14,751 nt of DNA, taken from Bacteroidales bacterium UBA1217. Lineage in GTDB: Bacteria > Bacteroidota > Bacteroidia > Bacteroidales > P3. The notes below the pieces were generated by a model. It searched no databases, had not been told where the DNA came from, and saw nothing but the letters and a program-made list of their open reading frames with translations. The stretch covers positions 21,298-36,048 of the forward strand of contig DBXH01000046.1 of the NCBI GenBank assembly GCA_002309335.1, given 5' to 3'. This document shows positions 6,091 to 13,446 of this stretch, piece by piece. A program made the position numbers and the translations under genes. Numbering within the stretch: the first letter of the stretch is position 1; every line of letters begins with the position of its first letter.

Positions 6091-6696
6091 GTGACCATTC
6101 TCCACCTCTCCGACACACACGGTATGCACAGCAAACTGGTCGATATGCCATCTGCCGATGTGCTGGTGCATAGTGGCGATTTCACTCTGGCCGGTGGTGA
6201 TACAGAAGCCCTTGACTTCATTGAATGGCTCTGTGATTTACCTTATAAACACAAAATATTCATTGCAGGGAACCACGATGATTGTATGCAGGATGCCTCG
6301 TTGGAAGGTCTGCCTGACGATGTGAATTATCTTGCCGACAGCGGTATCACCATTGATGGCATATCATTCTACGGTGTTCCTATGTTTGTTGCATTGAAAG
6401 GTGAAGAATTGAAGGCGATTGAACACTATGAACAAATACCAGATAGCACTGATATTCTGATAACCCATCGCCCGCCTCTGGGCATACTGGATAGTATCGA
6501 CGACAACATACACTATGGCAGTTCCATCTTACTGGACAAGGTTTCCATTGTTAAGCCCAAGATGCACTTATTCGGACACGTCCATTCCGCATACGGAACA
6601 ATGGATTGGAAAGGAATTACTTTCAGTAACGCCGGTCTTACTGATTGGAAGTATGACATTCGATACACTCCTCGAATTATGGAAATAGAAGGATGA
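6091..6696 (+). CDS. Calcineurin-like metallophosphoesterase, MPPED (239FB) type
   Basis: A 201-residue phosphoesterase with the full set of two-metal motifs: D8-x-H10 (SDTHG), D30 (GDF), N61-H62 (GNHDD), H126 (THRPP), G162-H163-x-H165, and N180. The spacing and the SGITIDGISFYGVP segment resemble the MPPED1/MPPED2-type family, which hydrolyses phosphodiesters or cyclic nucleotides in vitro; the natural substrate here is unknown. It is probably cytoplasmic, with no signal peptide. The start is GTG at 6091: MTILHLSDTHG begins exactly at the first beta strand, as in homologues, and no in-frame ATG is closer. It is only five bases behind the nuclease-like gene, so it is likely transcribed from that promoter, although its base composition is less AT-rich. 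The original upstream region and start may have been replaced when the nuclease-like gene arrived. Confidence 0.88.
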   Translation: MTILHLSDTHGMHSKLVDMPSADVLVHSGDFTLAGGDTEALDFIEWLCDLPYKHKIFIAGNHDDCMQDASLEGLPDDVNYLADSGITIDGISFYGVPMFVALKGEELKAIEHYEQIPDSTDILITHRPPLGILDSIDDNIHYGSSILLDKVSIVKPKMHLFGHVHSAYGTMDWKGITFSNAGLTDWKYDIRYTPRIMEIEG

Positions 6697-7106
6697 TTTA
6701 TTCGCTTGTTACTATTCAATGATTTAAGTATTTGAATTAAATATTTGGTTTTCGATTTGCAAGGGTAAGAAAAAATGAAATGACAAGAATCTTATGTACC
6801 ACCAGTTCTTTTGGCGGAAGTCGTAGGGGATGAGACCTTCCATTTCAGGGGGCGTTTTCTCGCCTCACCATACTAGCAAGTTCGTTTGGTTTCGGCTTAA
6901 CGAAAACGTTCGTGACGCTTGAAGTATTGGCTGAAAACTTCGCAAATGAAATGTACTACAGATTTTAAGAAAATAAAAAAACTTTTAAACGTCTGATAAC
7001 CATATGATAATTATAATTACCTTTCTTTAATTGCATTTTTTTTTCTAGTCATTGGAGTCTATTTGACGTTTTTTTTGTAAATTTGCAAACCAAAAATCAT
7101 CAACTG
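6697..7106. other. 410-bp intergenic region, possible dispersed repeat
   Basis: No convincing gene is seen. The central part, about 6760-6960, is richer in G and C than its AT-rich edges and has internal pairing: TTCGTT (6881-6886) with AACGAA (6899-6904), or alternatively ACGAA (6900-6904) with TTCGT (6909-6913). A 39-codon minus-strand frame (6724-6843) begins MEGLIPYDFRQKNWW. The segment feels familiar as a sequence recurring between genes in Bacteroides-type genomes, but I cannot check this. The right edge, from about 6965, is AT-rich and leads into the efflux promoter at 7078. Confidence 0.35.
7078..7085 (+). promoter_or_regulatory. -7 element of the efflux operon promoter
   Basis: TAAATTTG matches TAnnTTTG. 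Transcription would start near 7092, giving a leader of about 15 nt before the ATG at 7107. A TTGG at 7052-7055 is a weak -33 candidate with slightly long spacing. The element overlaps the TTG at 7083 that opens a longer frame, which rules out that TTG as the start of the adaptor protein. Confidence 0.7.
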
Positions 7107-8141
7107 ATGAAACGTCTTTTTATCTTTTTTGCCTCTATAATTACTCTTTGCTCCTGCGGTAGGAATGGCAGGGAACATACATGGTGGAGTGATTCTATCC
7201 CGGTGGAGGTTTTTGTCGTCGATGACGGCAGTACCCCTACAGAACGCAACTATGTTGGCTGTGTCAGTTCGGAACATGAGGTGACTCTATCTTTCCCTCT
7301 TGGCGGCACCTTGACCAAAGTCGCTGTCTCTAATGGCGCTCGTGTCACCAAGGGTCAACTGCTGGCCGAAGTGGATGCAACTACTGCTGCCAGCCTGTAT
7401 GCCACAGCAAATGCCACGCTTCGGCAGGCCGAGGATGCATACAAGCGTCTGGAACCCATATACCGCGAAGGTGGGCTCAGTAATGTGAAATGGGTAGAAA
7501 TGGAAACAAACCTCGAAAAAGCTCGTCAGGCGGAGGTTTCAGCCCGCAAACATTTAGAAGATTGTTCTATAAGGGCTCCTTTCAACGGTGTTGTCTCTTA
7601 CAGCGATCGGCAGGTGGGTCAAGAAATGCGTCCCGGCGAATCATTCTGTAGACTATTGGATATGAAACGTCTGCGAGTGGAATTTTCTGTACCTGAACAG
7701 GAAATATCGCTGATACGCAAAGGCGACTTGGCTACTGCCCTGATACCTGCTCTCGGAAACGGAACGCTAACTCTGCGAGTCAACGACAAGAGCCTTAGCG
7801 CAAACCCACTCGGACACACTTATAAAATCTTTGCCACGATAGTTAATGCCGAAGGTGGTCTTAGGACAGAGAACCTGTTGCCCGATATGGTGGCGAAAGT
7901 CCATGTAAAACTTAGCGCACTAGGCGGAATCGTCGTTCCTTGCGACTGCGTGCAGACTATGCCGGAAGGCATTGTGGTCTGGGTGATTGAAGATGGCATG
8001 GCTCATCACCGTCTCGTTGAAGTTGGCGACTTTATCCGCAATGGCGTGATGATTGTCTCTGGCCTTAACCCCGGCGACACCGTCGTCATAGCTGGTCAGC
8101 AGAAACTCTATTCCGGTGCTTTAGTCAAAGTTGAAAAATAA
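7107..8141 (+). CDS. RND efflux periplasmic adaptor (membrane-fusion) lipoprotein
   Basis: A 344-residue adaptor that would link the inner-membrane RND pump to the outer-membrane channel. Residues 1-17 form a lipoprotein signal peptide with lipidation at C17 (LCSC). The two halves of the lipoyl/barrel-sandwich domain are at about 60-90 (GGTLTKVAVSNGARVTKGQ) and 152-185 (SIRAPFNGVVS). Between them is a coiled-coil hairpin at about 94-150, rich in Ala, Glu, Lys and Arg. The beta-barrel and membrane-proximal domains follow, to the end at VKVEK. The length is normal for AcrA-type proteins. The ATG at 7107 is preferred over the TTG at 7083 because it gives a clean signal peptide and lies after the -7 element. 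It is the first gene of a three-gene operon, with the pump gene five bases after its stop. Confidence 0.93.
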   Translation: MKRLFIFFASIITLCSCGRNGREHTWWSDSIPVEVFVVDDGSTPTERNYVGCVSSEHEVTLSFPLGGTLTKVAVSNGARVTKGQLLAEVDATTAASLYATANATLRQAEDAYKRLEPIYREGGLSNVKWVEMETNLEKARQAEVSARKHLEDCSIRAPFNGVVSYSDRQVGQEMRPGESFCRLLDMKRLRVEFSVPEQEISLIRKGDLATALIPALGNGTLTLRVNDKSLSANPLGHTYKIFATIVNAEGGLRTENLLPDMVAKVHVKLSALGGIVVPCDCVQTMPEGIVVWVIEDGMAHHRLVEVGDFIRNGVMIVSGLNPGDTVVIAGQQKLYSGALVKVEK

Positions 8142-8146
8142 TTACT

Positions 8147-11100
8147 ATGGCACGTCGAAGAAATATGATAGAGGGTGCAATGCGGAGTTTCCCACTTCTG
8201 GCTTTCTCAATTATTATTGTCATCGCCATCGGCATTTATGCCTTGCCCAACCTCAACAAAAACGAGTTTCCTTCGGTAAAAATCAAGCAGGGAGTGGTGG
8301 CTGTGGTCTACCCCGGTGCTACTGCCGAGGAAATCGAGGAACAGGTTGCAGGGCAGGTCGAGGAATACCTCTTCACTTTCACCGATGTCGACAAGACAAA
8401 TACCTATTCCTATAGTCAGAACGGTATGCTCTACGTCTTTGTTACTCTGGTGCATTCCGAGGATGACCCAAAACTGACATGGTCGCGTATTCGCGAAGGC
8501 TTATCGCTTTTCAGACTCACAGATATGCCTCAAGGAGTCGTAGCTACCGCTGTTATCGATGACTTTGGCAACGCTTCCTCTCTGCTGCTCGCCATCGAAA
8601 GCAACGAACGCTCGCCACGGGAGCTTGAAAATATCTCTAAACAGCTGTCGGCTCGCCTGCGAAGCATACCTGAGATGGGCCGCATCAGCATTGTCGGCAG
8701 CCAAAAGGAGGAAATCGCAGTCCTTATGGATCCGATGAAACTCACTCAGTACGCTATCTCACCTTCCGTTGTATCTACTGAACTGGCGGCTCATGGTTTC
8801 CGTACTATATCGGGAAAAATAAGCAACGACGACGCCAGTGCCCTGGTACATGTCTCCATCCCGTTCAGCAACATATACGAACTCAGCGAGATGGTTGTCT
8901 TCGGCGACCCAGAGACAGGACAGACAATCCGTCTCCGCGACGTAGCCTCAATAGAACCACGCTATAATGATTCGAATCCCTACATAAAATACGCTGAACA
9001 ACCTGTCGATACCGCCACATTCTTCAATGGCGGCAACCGTTGTATCATGCTGTCAATCGAAATGCGGCCTGGTAACAATGTGGTCGATTTCGGTAAAAAA
9101 GTGGAGTCAGTTATCAAAGAATATGAGGCTACTATCACCCCGGACATTCATATCCACCGCATCACTGACCAACCTAAAGTGGTCGACAAGTCGGTACGCT
9201 CGTTCTTGAAGGATCTCCTCGAGGCTATTCTTATCGTTATCGCGGTAATGCTGTTGCTTTTCCCTCTCCGCACCGCATTAGTGAGCTCTACGTCGGTACC
9301 TGTTTGCATTGCGGCTACTCTAGGCATTATGTACTTCATCGGCTTCGAGCTCAATACTGTGACACTGGCAGCCCTGATTGCTGTGCTGGGCATGATTGTC
9401 GACGACTCTGTTGTGGTGATTGACGGTTATAGCGATCTGCTACGCGTAGGCCACTCTCGGTGGTATTCGGCCTGCGTCTCCACCAGCAAGTTGGCAAACT
9501 CTATGCTCTTTGCCACTGCTTCGATAGCTATGATGTTCTTTCCGGCTTTGGCTATTCTCAAAGGCAACATTATGGGTGATTTCGTGGGACTCTTTCCTTG
9601 GACCATCCTTATCGCCCTTGCTTGCAGCTTCTTATATGCCATTTTGGTTATTCCATTTCTCTCATCACGTCTAATAAAAGGAACGATAAAACCTACTAAA
9701 ATCGATCTCCTGCAGAATCGATTCTTCGACATCCTCCAACGAGGCTACCAATGGTTGCTCGACCTTTGCTTCCGTCATAAAAAACTCACATTGCTGACTG
9801 GTGCTCTGATGGTTTTGTTAGGTCTGTTTCTGTTTACACAGATCAACATACAGATATTCCCTAAAGCCGAACGCGACAGTTTCGCTGTCGAGATACATGG
9901 TAACGCAACTTCATCGATAGCAGAGACCGGCGCAATCGCTGACTCACTTTCAGCTATGCTGCTGCAAGACAAACGGGTCAAAAGTGTCACCTCTTTTGTA
10001 GGAATGTCTTCTCCTCGTTTCCACATGACTTACGCACCTCAGCTGCCGTCTGACCACTATGCTCAGTTTATTGTCATAACCGAAAACGACAATGCCACCA
10101 AGGAATTGATGGCCGATTATGCCCAACGCTATGAGAACATCTTTCCCCAGACACAAATACGATTCAAACAGATGGACTACCAGTCTGTCGCGGCACCAGT
10201 AGAGTTTTATATCAAAGGCGACAACTACTCCAACATCGCCATAGTACGCGATTCGCTGCTGCGCCTCATGAAGCAAAATCCAAACTTCTTCTATGTGCAT
10301 TCCGACTACGATGAAACGGAGGAGATGATCGACGTGGTGCTGAAGACCGATGCTGCCAACCGCCTCGGGATAACCCAGTCCACCCTTTCCATCTATCTTA
10401 GTGGCGCCTTGTCGGGAACCCGCCTCTCCACCCTCTGGGACGGCGACTACAGCATCCCCATAGCCATCTACTCCGAAGGCGGGACTGATATCGACTATGG
10501 TTCGCTGGGCGACCTTATGGTGCCATGTGCCCAACCCGGAGCCTGGGTTCCGCTGCGTCAGGTAGCCAATATCGTGCCCCGCTTCCACCACAACAATATG
10601 CCGCACCGCAATGGAGTGCGCTGCGTAACAGTCTCAGCCGACGTCATATCCGGTGCTGGACAGATTAGCGAATATTATAAGGTCAAACATCAACTCGACA
10701 AGATGACACTGCCCGAAGGCGTTTATGTCGAAGCTGGCGGTACCTATGCTCTTTCCTCCAGCCTGTTGCCAAGCCTCATAATGTCTATAATAGCTGCAAT
10801 CTTCGTTATGTTCATTGTCCTTATCATTCATTATGGAAAGTTGGACATCTCGCTGCTCTCCATCTCTATGTCTGTGCTCTGTCTTTTCGGCGCAATCTTC
10901 GGACTCTGGCTCTTCAACCTAGACTTCTCCATCTCTGCCGTACTTGGCCTCATATCCCTTGTCGGAATTATAGTCCGAAACGCCATCATTATGTACGACT
11001 ACGTGGCTGAGTTGAGATGCAACAAACTGATGACCATCAACGAAGCCGCTTATCAGGCAGGTCTACGGCGAATGCGCCCCATCTTCCTAACCTCCGCCAC

Positions 11101-11284
11101 CACCGCCATTGGCGTGGTGCCTATGATACTGGCAGGCACTATGCTGTGGATGCCTATGGGTGTGGTGATCTGTTTCGGGACACTATTCACCCTGCCCCTC
11201 GTCATCACCATCCTTCCTGTAGCCTACTGTGTGGCATTTGACAACAAAAAACGCTCCAATTTCCGCCCCCTCAAATTTAGTTAA
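8147..11284 (+). CDS. RND efflux pump, inner-membrane permease (AcrB/HAE-like)
   Basis: A 1045-residue proton-driven exporter, full length for the family, with the duplicated layout: TM1 (about 13-32), large periplasmic loop, TM2-6 (about 345-515), a cytoplasmic linker, TM7 (about 550-570), second periplasmic loop, TM8-12 (about 870-1030). Proton-relay residues are seen: D419 and D420 in TM4 (GMIVDDSVVVID) match AcrB D407/D408. R944 in TM10 (GIIVRNAII) stands where AcrB has K940. PGATAEEIEEQV near residue 56 is the usual porter-domain start. The exported substrate cannot be told from sequence; drugs, bile salts or metabolites are all possible. Both this gene and the channel gene begin in the context ATTACTATG, without a Shine-Dalgarno sequence. 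No regulator gene is adjacent. Confidence 0.95.
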   Translation: MARRRNMIEGAMRSFPLLAFSIIIVIAIGIYALPNLNKNEFPSVKIKQGVVAVVYPGATAEEIEEQVAGQVEEYLFTFTDVDKTNTYSYSQNGMLYVFVTLVHSEDDPKLTWSRIREGLSLFRLTDMPQGVVATAVIDDFGNASSLLLAIESNERSPRELENISKQLSARLRSIPEMGRISIVGSQKEEIAVLMDPMKLTQYAISPSVVSTELAAHGFRTISGKISNDDASALVHVSIPFSNIYELSEMVVFGDPETGQTIRLRDVASIEPRYNDSNPYIKYAEQPVDTATFFNGGNRCIMLSIEMRPGNNVVDFGKKVESVIKEYEATITPDIHIHRITDQPKVVDKSVRSFLKDLLEAILIVIAVMLLLFPLRTALVSSTSVPVCIAATLGIMYFIGFELNTVTLAALIAVLGMIVDDSVVVIDGYSDLLRVGHSRWYSACVSTSKLANSMLFATASIAMMFFPALAILKGNIMGDFVGLFPWTILIALACSFLYAILVIPFLSSRLIKGTIKPTKIDLLQNRFFDILQRGYQWLLDLCFRHKKLTLLTGALMVLLGLFLFTQINIQIFPKAERDSFAVEIHGNATSSIAETGAIADSLSAMLLQDKRVKSVTSFVGMSSPRFHMTYAPQLPSDHYAQFIVITENDNATKELMADYAQRYENIFPQTQIRFKQMDYQSVAAPVEFYIKGDNYSNIAIVRDSLLRLMKQNPNFFYVHSDYDETEEMIDVVLKTDAANRLGITQSTLSIYLSGALSGTRLSTLWDGDYSIPIAIYSEGGTDIDYGSLGDLMVPCAQPGAWVPLRQVANIVPRFHHNNMPHRNGVRCVTVSADVISGAGQISEYYKVKHQLDKMTLPEGVYVEAGGTYALSSSLLPSLIMSIIAAIFVMFIVLIIHYGKLDISLLSISMSVLCLFGAIFGLWLFNLDFSISAVLGLISLVGIIVRNAIIMYDYVAELRCNKLMTINEAAYQAGLRRMRPIFLTSATTAIGVVPMILAGTMLWMPMGVVICFGTLFTLPLVITILPVAYCVAFDNKKRSNFRPLKFS

Positions 11285-11296
11285 AAAGTTATTACT

Positions 11297-12658
11297 ATGA
11301 GACGTTCATTCAAGATACTGTTGCTCTGCGCTATCGCACTTTTTATTTTTCACTTTTCACTTTTCACTTGCGCACACGCCCAGACGCTTACACTTGATAG
11401 TTGCCTGGCATTGGCCCAACGCAACAATTATGAGATTCGCAATTCCAGATTGGAAATCGAGAAATCTCAGGCTCTGAAGCAACAGGCGTATACCAAATTC
11501 TTTCCTCAGCTAAGTGTCAGAGGAATAGGATATTATGCCGCAAATCCATTGATACACTTCGGTATCGAGGATATCCAGTCTTCTGACATGAGAGAACTGT
11601 TGCAGAGTATATATGATCTTGTCGAGGACGAGAGCGACATCAGGAAAGAAGTTGACCTAATGAAGAGGGGAGCCAGCGGCTCTGTTGTCGCAGTGCAGCC
11701 CTTGTTCGCCGGTGGGCGCATTGTGAATGGCAACAAGTTGGCTAATATAGGCATCGAAGCGTCGCAACTCCAAGCCGACATTAAGGAACGCGACATCCTG
11801 GAGGAGATAGAGTCTTCGTTCTATCTCGTTGTCGGTCTTCAAGAAAAGGTCGCTACTGTCGAAGCGGCCTTGTCGCTAATCGACTCACTGGACCGCGTAG
11901 TGAATATGGCATTTACTAACGGCCTTGTCACTCGCTCAGACATATTGCAAATTGAACTGAAACGCAACGAGATGCTTGCCAATAAACAGAAACTGACAAG
12001 CGGTATGCGACTCTCCAGACGTCTGCTATGCCAACAAATAGGCATCGATTACAACGACTCTATACATTTCGGCAACATGAGTGACTATATGGAAAAACCA
12101 GTTCTGTATCTCTTCAGCGACCACGGTGACACGCTTCGCCCAGAGAGTCGCCTGCTCCAACTTGGTATCACTGCCGAAGAGCTACGCAAAAAAATCACTC
12201 TTGGCGAGGCGTTGCCTCAATTGGCTATCGTTGGTGCCGCATACTATGGCAATATCATCAAGGACGACCCCTCTGCCAACGCCGTGGCTCTGCTCACTCT
12301 CTCAATCCCCATCACCGATTGGCTGGAAACTCGGCACAAGGTTCAGCAACATAATATCGCCATCAACCAAGCTTGTATGATGCAAGATCACTACAGCCAG
12401 ATGATGTCCCTCGAGGAGGAAAAGGCATTCAGCGATATGATGGACGCATGGACTATGCTGCGTGCTGACTCCACGGCACTGGCTTTGGCCAGAGAAAACT
12501 ACCGACTTTCGTCCATTAACTACCAGGCTGGCAATGTAACTCTTTCGGAAGTACTGCAGGCTCATACCTTAGTACTGCAAGCTCAAAACGCACTTACTGA
12601 TCATCGTACTTCCTACATTGTCTCTCGTCGCCGCCTCTCCGATCTCAAATCCCGCTAA
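11297..12658 (+). CDS. TolC-like outer-membrane efflux channel
   Basis: A 453-residue outer-membrane factor, the exit duct of the tripartite pump. Residues 1-29 are a Sec signal peptide ending AHAQ. The mature part starts TLTLDSCLALAQRNNYEIR, typical of the OEP domain, and contains two repeated halves of long helices and short beta strands (about 30-245 and 250-453). The second half ends with the helix NYQAGNVTLSEVLQAHTLVLQAQNAL, split here as about residues 410-435. The length is normal. It starts 12 bases after the pump stop, so it is the last gene of the operon. The hydrophobic core of its signal peptide is encoded by a heptanucleotide repeat (11341-11368), giving FHFSLFT. No clear terminator is seen in the 93 bp to the convergent gene. 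Confidence 0.93.
   Translation: MRRSFKILLLCAIALFIFHFSLFTCAHAQTLTLDSCLALAQRNNYEIRNSRLEIEKSQALKQQAYTKFFPQLSVRGIGYYAANPLIHFGIEDIQSSDMRELLQSIYDLVEDESDIRKEVDLMKRGASGSVVAVQPLFAGGRIVNGNKLANIGIEASQLQADIKERDILEEIESSFYLVVGLQEKVATVEAALSLIDSLDRVVNMAFTNGLVTRSDILQIELKRNEMLANKQKLTSGMRLSRRLLCQQIGIDYNDSIHFGNMSDYMEKPVLYLFSDHGDTLRPESRLLQLGITAEELRKKITLGEALPQLAIVGAAYYGNIIKDDPSANAVALLTLSIPITDWLETRHKVQQHNIAINQACMMQDHYSQMMSLEEEKAFSDMMDAWTMLRADSTALALARENYRLSSINYQAGNVTLSEVLQAHTLVLQAQNALTDHRTSYIVSRRRLSDLKSR
11341..11368 (+). repeat. Heptanucleotide repeat in the channel signal peptide
   Basis: One imperfect unit (TTTTATT) and three perfect TTTCACT units in a row. They encode most of the hydrophobic core of the TolC-like signal peptide. 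The tract stays in frame with the mature protein, so the signal peptide appears to have been built partly from the repeat. Confidence 0.85.
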
Positions 12659-12730
12659 TCATTAGATTGGACTGAGTCATTGTTGCTATTATGCGAACAA
12701 AGCCATCCGGTTTTTAAACATTCTTATTAG

Positions 12731-12758
12731 TTCATAATTCATCATTCACAATTATATG
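12731..12758. repeat. Heptanucleotide repeat between convergent genes
   Basis: Four seven-base units, TTCATAA, TTCATCA, TTCACAA and a diverged TTATATG, lie at the meeting point of the efflux operon and the minus-strand membrane-protein gene. The last unit supplies that gene's stop codon (TAA on the minus strand, 12752-12754), so the repeat defines the last residues of the protein. Confidence 0.75.
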
Positions 12759-13318
12759 TCAGAATGGTGGTGCGAGTGTCCGTGACCGTCGGGATCGATG
12801 GCCTGCCAGTCGTCGGGCACACGGAACAAATCCCAATCGGGATGATGGCAGGTGAGCACAAAGAAGGCCACCACCCAGAGCACGGCAACAGCCACCCACA
12901 GCGGCCACAGGCGCCGTATGTTGTTGCACTTGTCCAGCTTCAACGCCAGCCAGACGGCGAAGAACATCTCCGCCCAATAGACAATTACATCGGCGATAAG
13001 TTCTGCTTCGGGCGCAATAATGTGGAACAGGAAGTAGAGTCCGATAGCGAGCGGAATGGTGATTGTTGCGGACAGCATTGGCCCTCCAATGGCCTTGATG
13101 CTCTTCTGTTTTATGCACATAATAACTGCCAGTAGCAGCATCGGGAAGAAAATCATTTTCATATGCTCCCAGCAGGTCTCGCCGATGGGGAAGAAATGGC
13201 AGAAGAAGTTGCGCACACCGCCGGACACCTCCAGATGATGGGCAAAATGCATAGATGTGCCAGCAAGTCCGATGAGTAGTGAGAGAATGATGTAATGCAG
13301 TATCGCTGTTTTCTTCAT
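12752..13318 (-). CDS. Multi-pass membrane protein, DUF6512-like
   Basis: A 188-residue inner-membrane protein with about five hydrophobic segments (roughly residues 5-25, 50-68, 75-98, 105-126 and 138-156). The motif PIGETCWEHMKMIFFPML at 44-61 resembles, from memory, the PVNESVWEH-LFFP signature of the DUF6512 membrane family, which has no known function. The C-terminal tail (160-188) is acidic and histidine-rich (HGHSHHH) and may bind metal. There is no clear TAnnTTTG promoter in the 128 bp upstream, so it may be transcribed from the peptidase gene, which lies upstream on the same strand. The stop codon lies in a heptanucleotide repeat. Confidence 0.7.
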   Translation of the reverse strand: MKKTAILHYIILSLLIGLAGTSMHFAHHLEVSGGVRNFFCHFFPIGETCWEHMKMIFFPMLLLAVIMCIKQKSIKAIGGPMLSATITIPLAIGLYFLFHIIAPEAELIADVIVYWAEMFFAVWLALKLDKCNNIRRLWPLWVAVAVLWVVAFFVLTCHHPDWDLFRVPDDWQAIDPDGHGHSHHHSDI

Positions 13319-13446
13319 AATTAGTTGTTGTTTGATTACTTATGGTATTTTGCTTTGACTATCTCGTATGAGTTGCGGGTGAGTCTAAAAAAACAATCTA
13401 GAGACCGGTTCGGGAGACAATAAGGGTAACCATAAACTCGGGACCT

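Noticed and set aside
7083..7106. A TTG start for the adaptor lipoprotein
   Set aside because: The TTG is part of the -7 promoter element, and starting there would put polar residues before a normal lipoprotein signal peptide.
9950..10606. A 218-codon minus-strand frame inside the pump gene
   Set aside because: It is antisense to a complete, clearly conserved RND permease; long antisense frames are expected there from codon bias.
10976..10978. R944 instead of lysine in TM10 of the pump as a loss-of-function sign
   Set aside because: Arginine at this place is found in other RND transporters as I recall them, and the paired aspartates D419/D420 are intact.
13319..13446. A regulatory element between the dipeptidase and the membrane-protein gene
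   Set aside because: I found no TAnnTTTG promoter, no terminator with a T tract and no convincing inverted repeat there.
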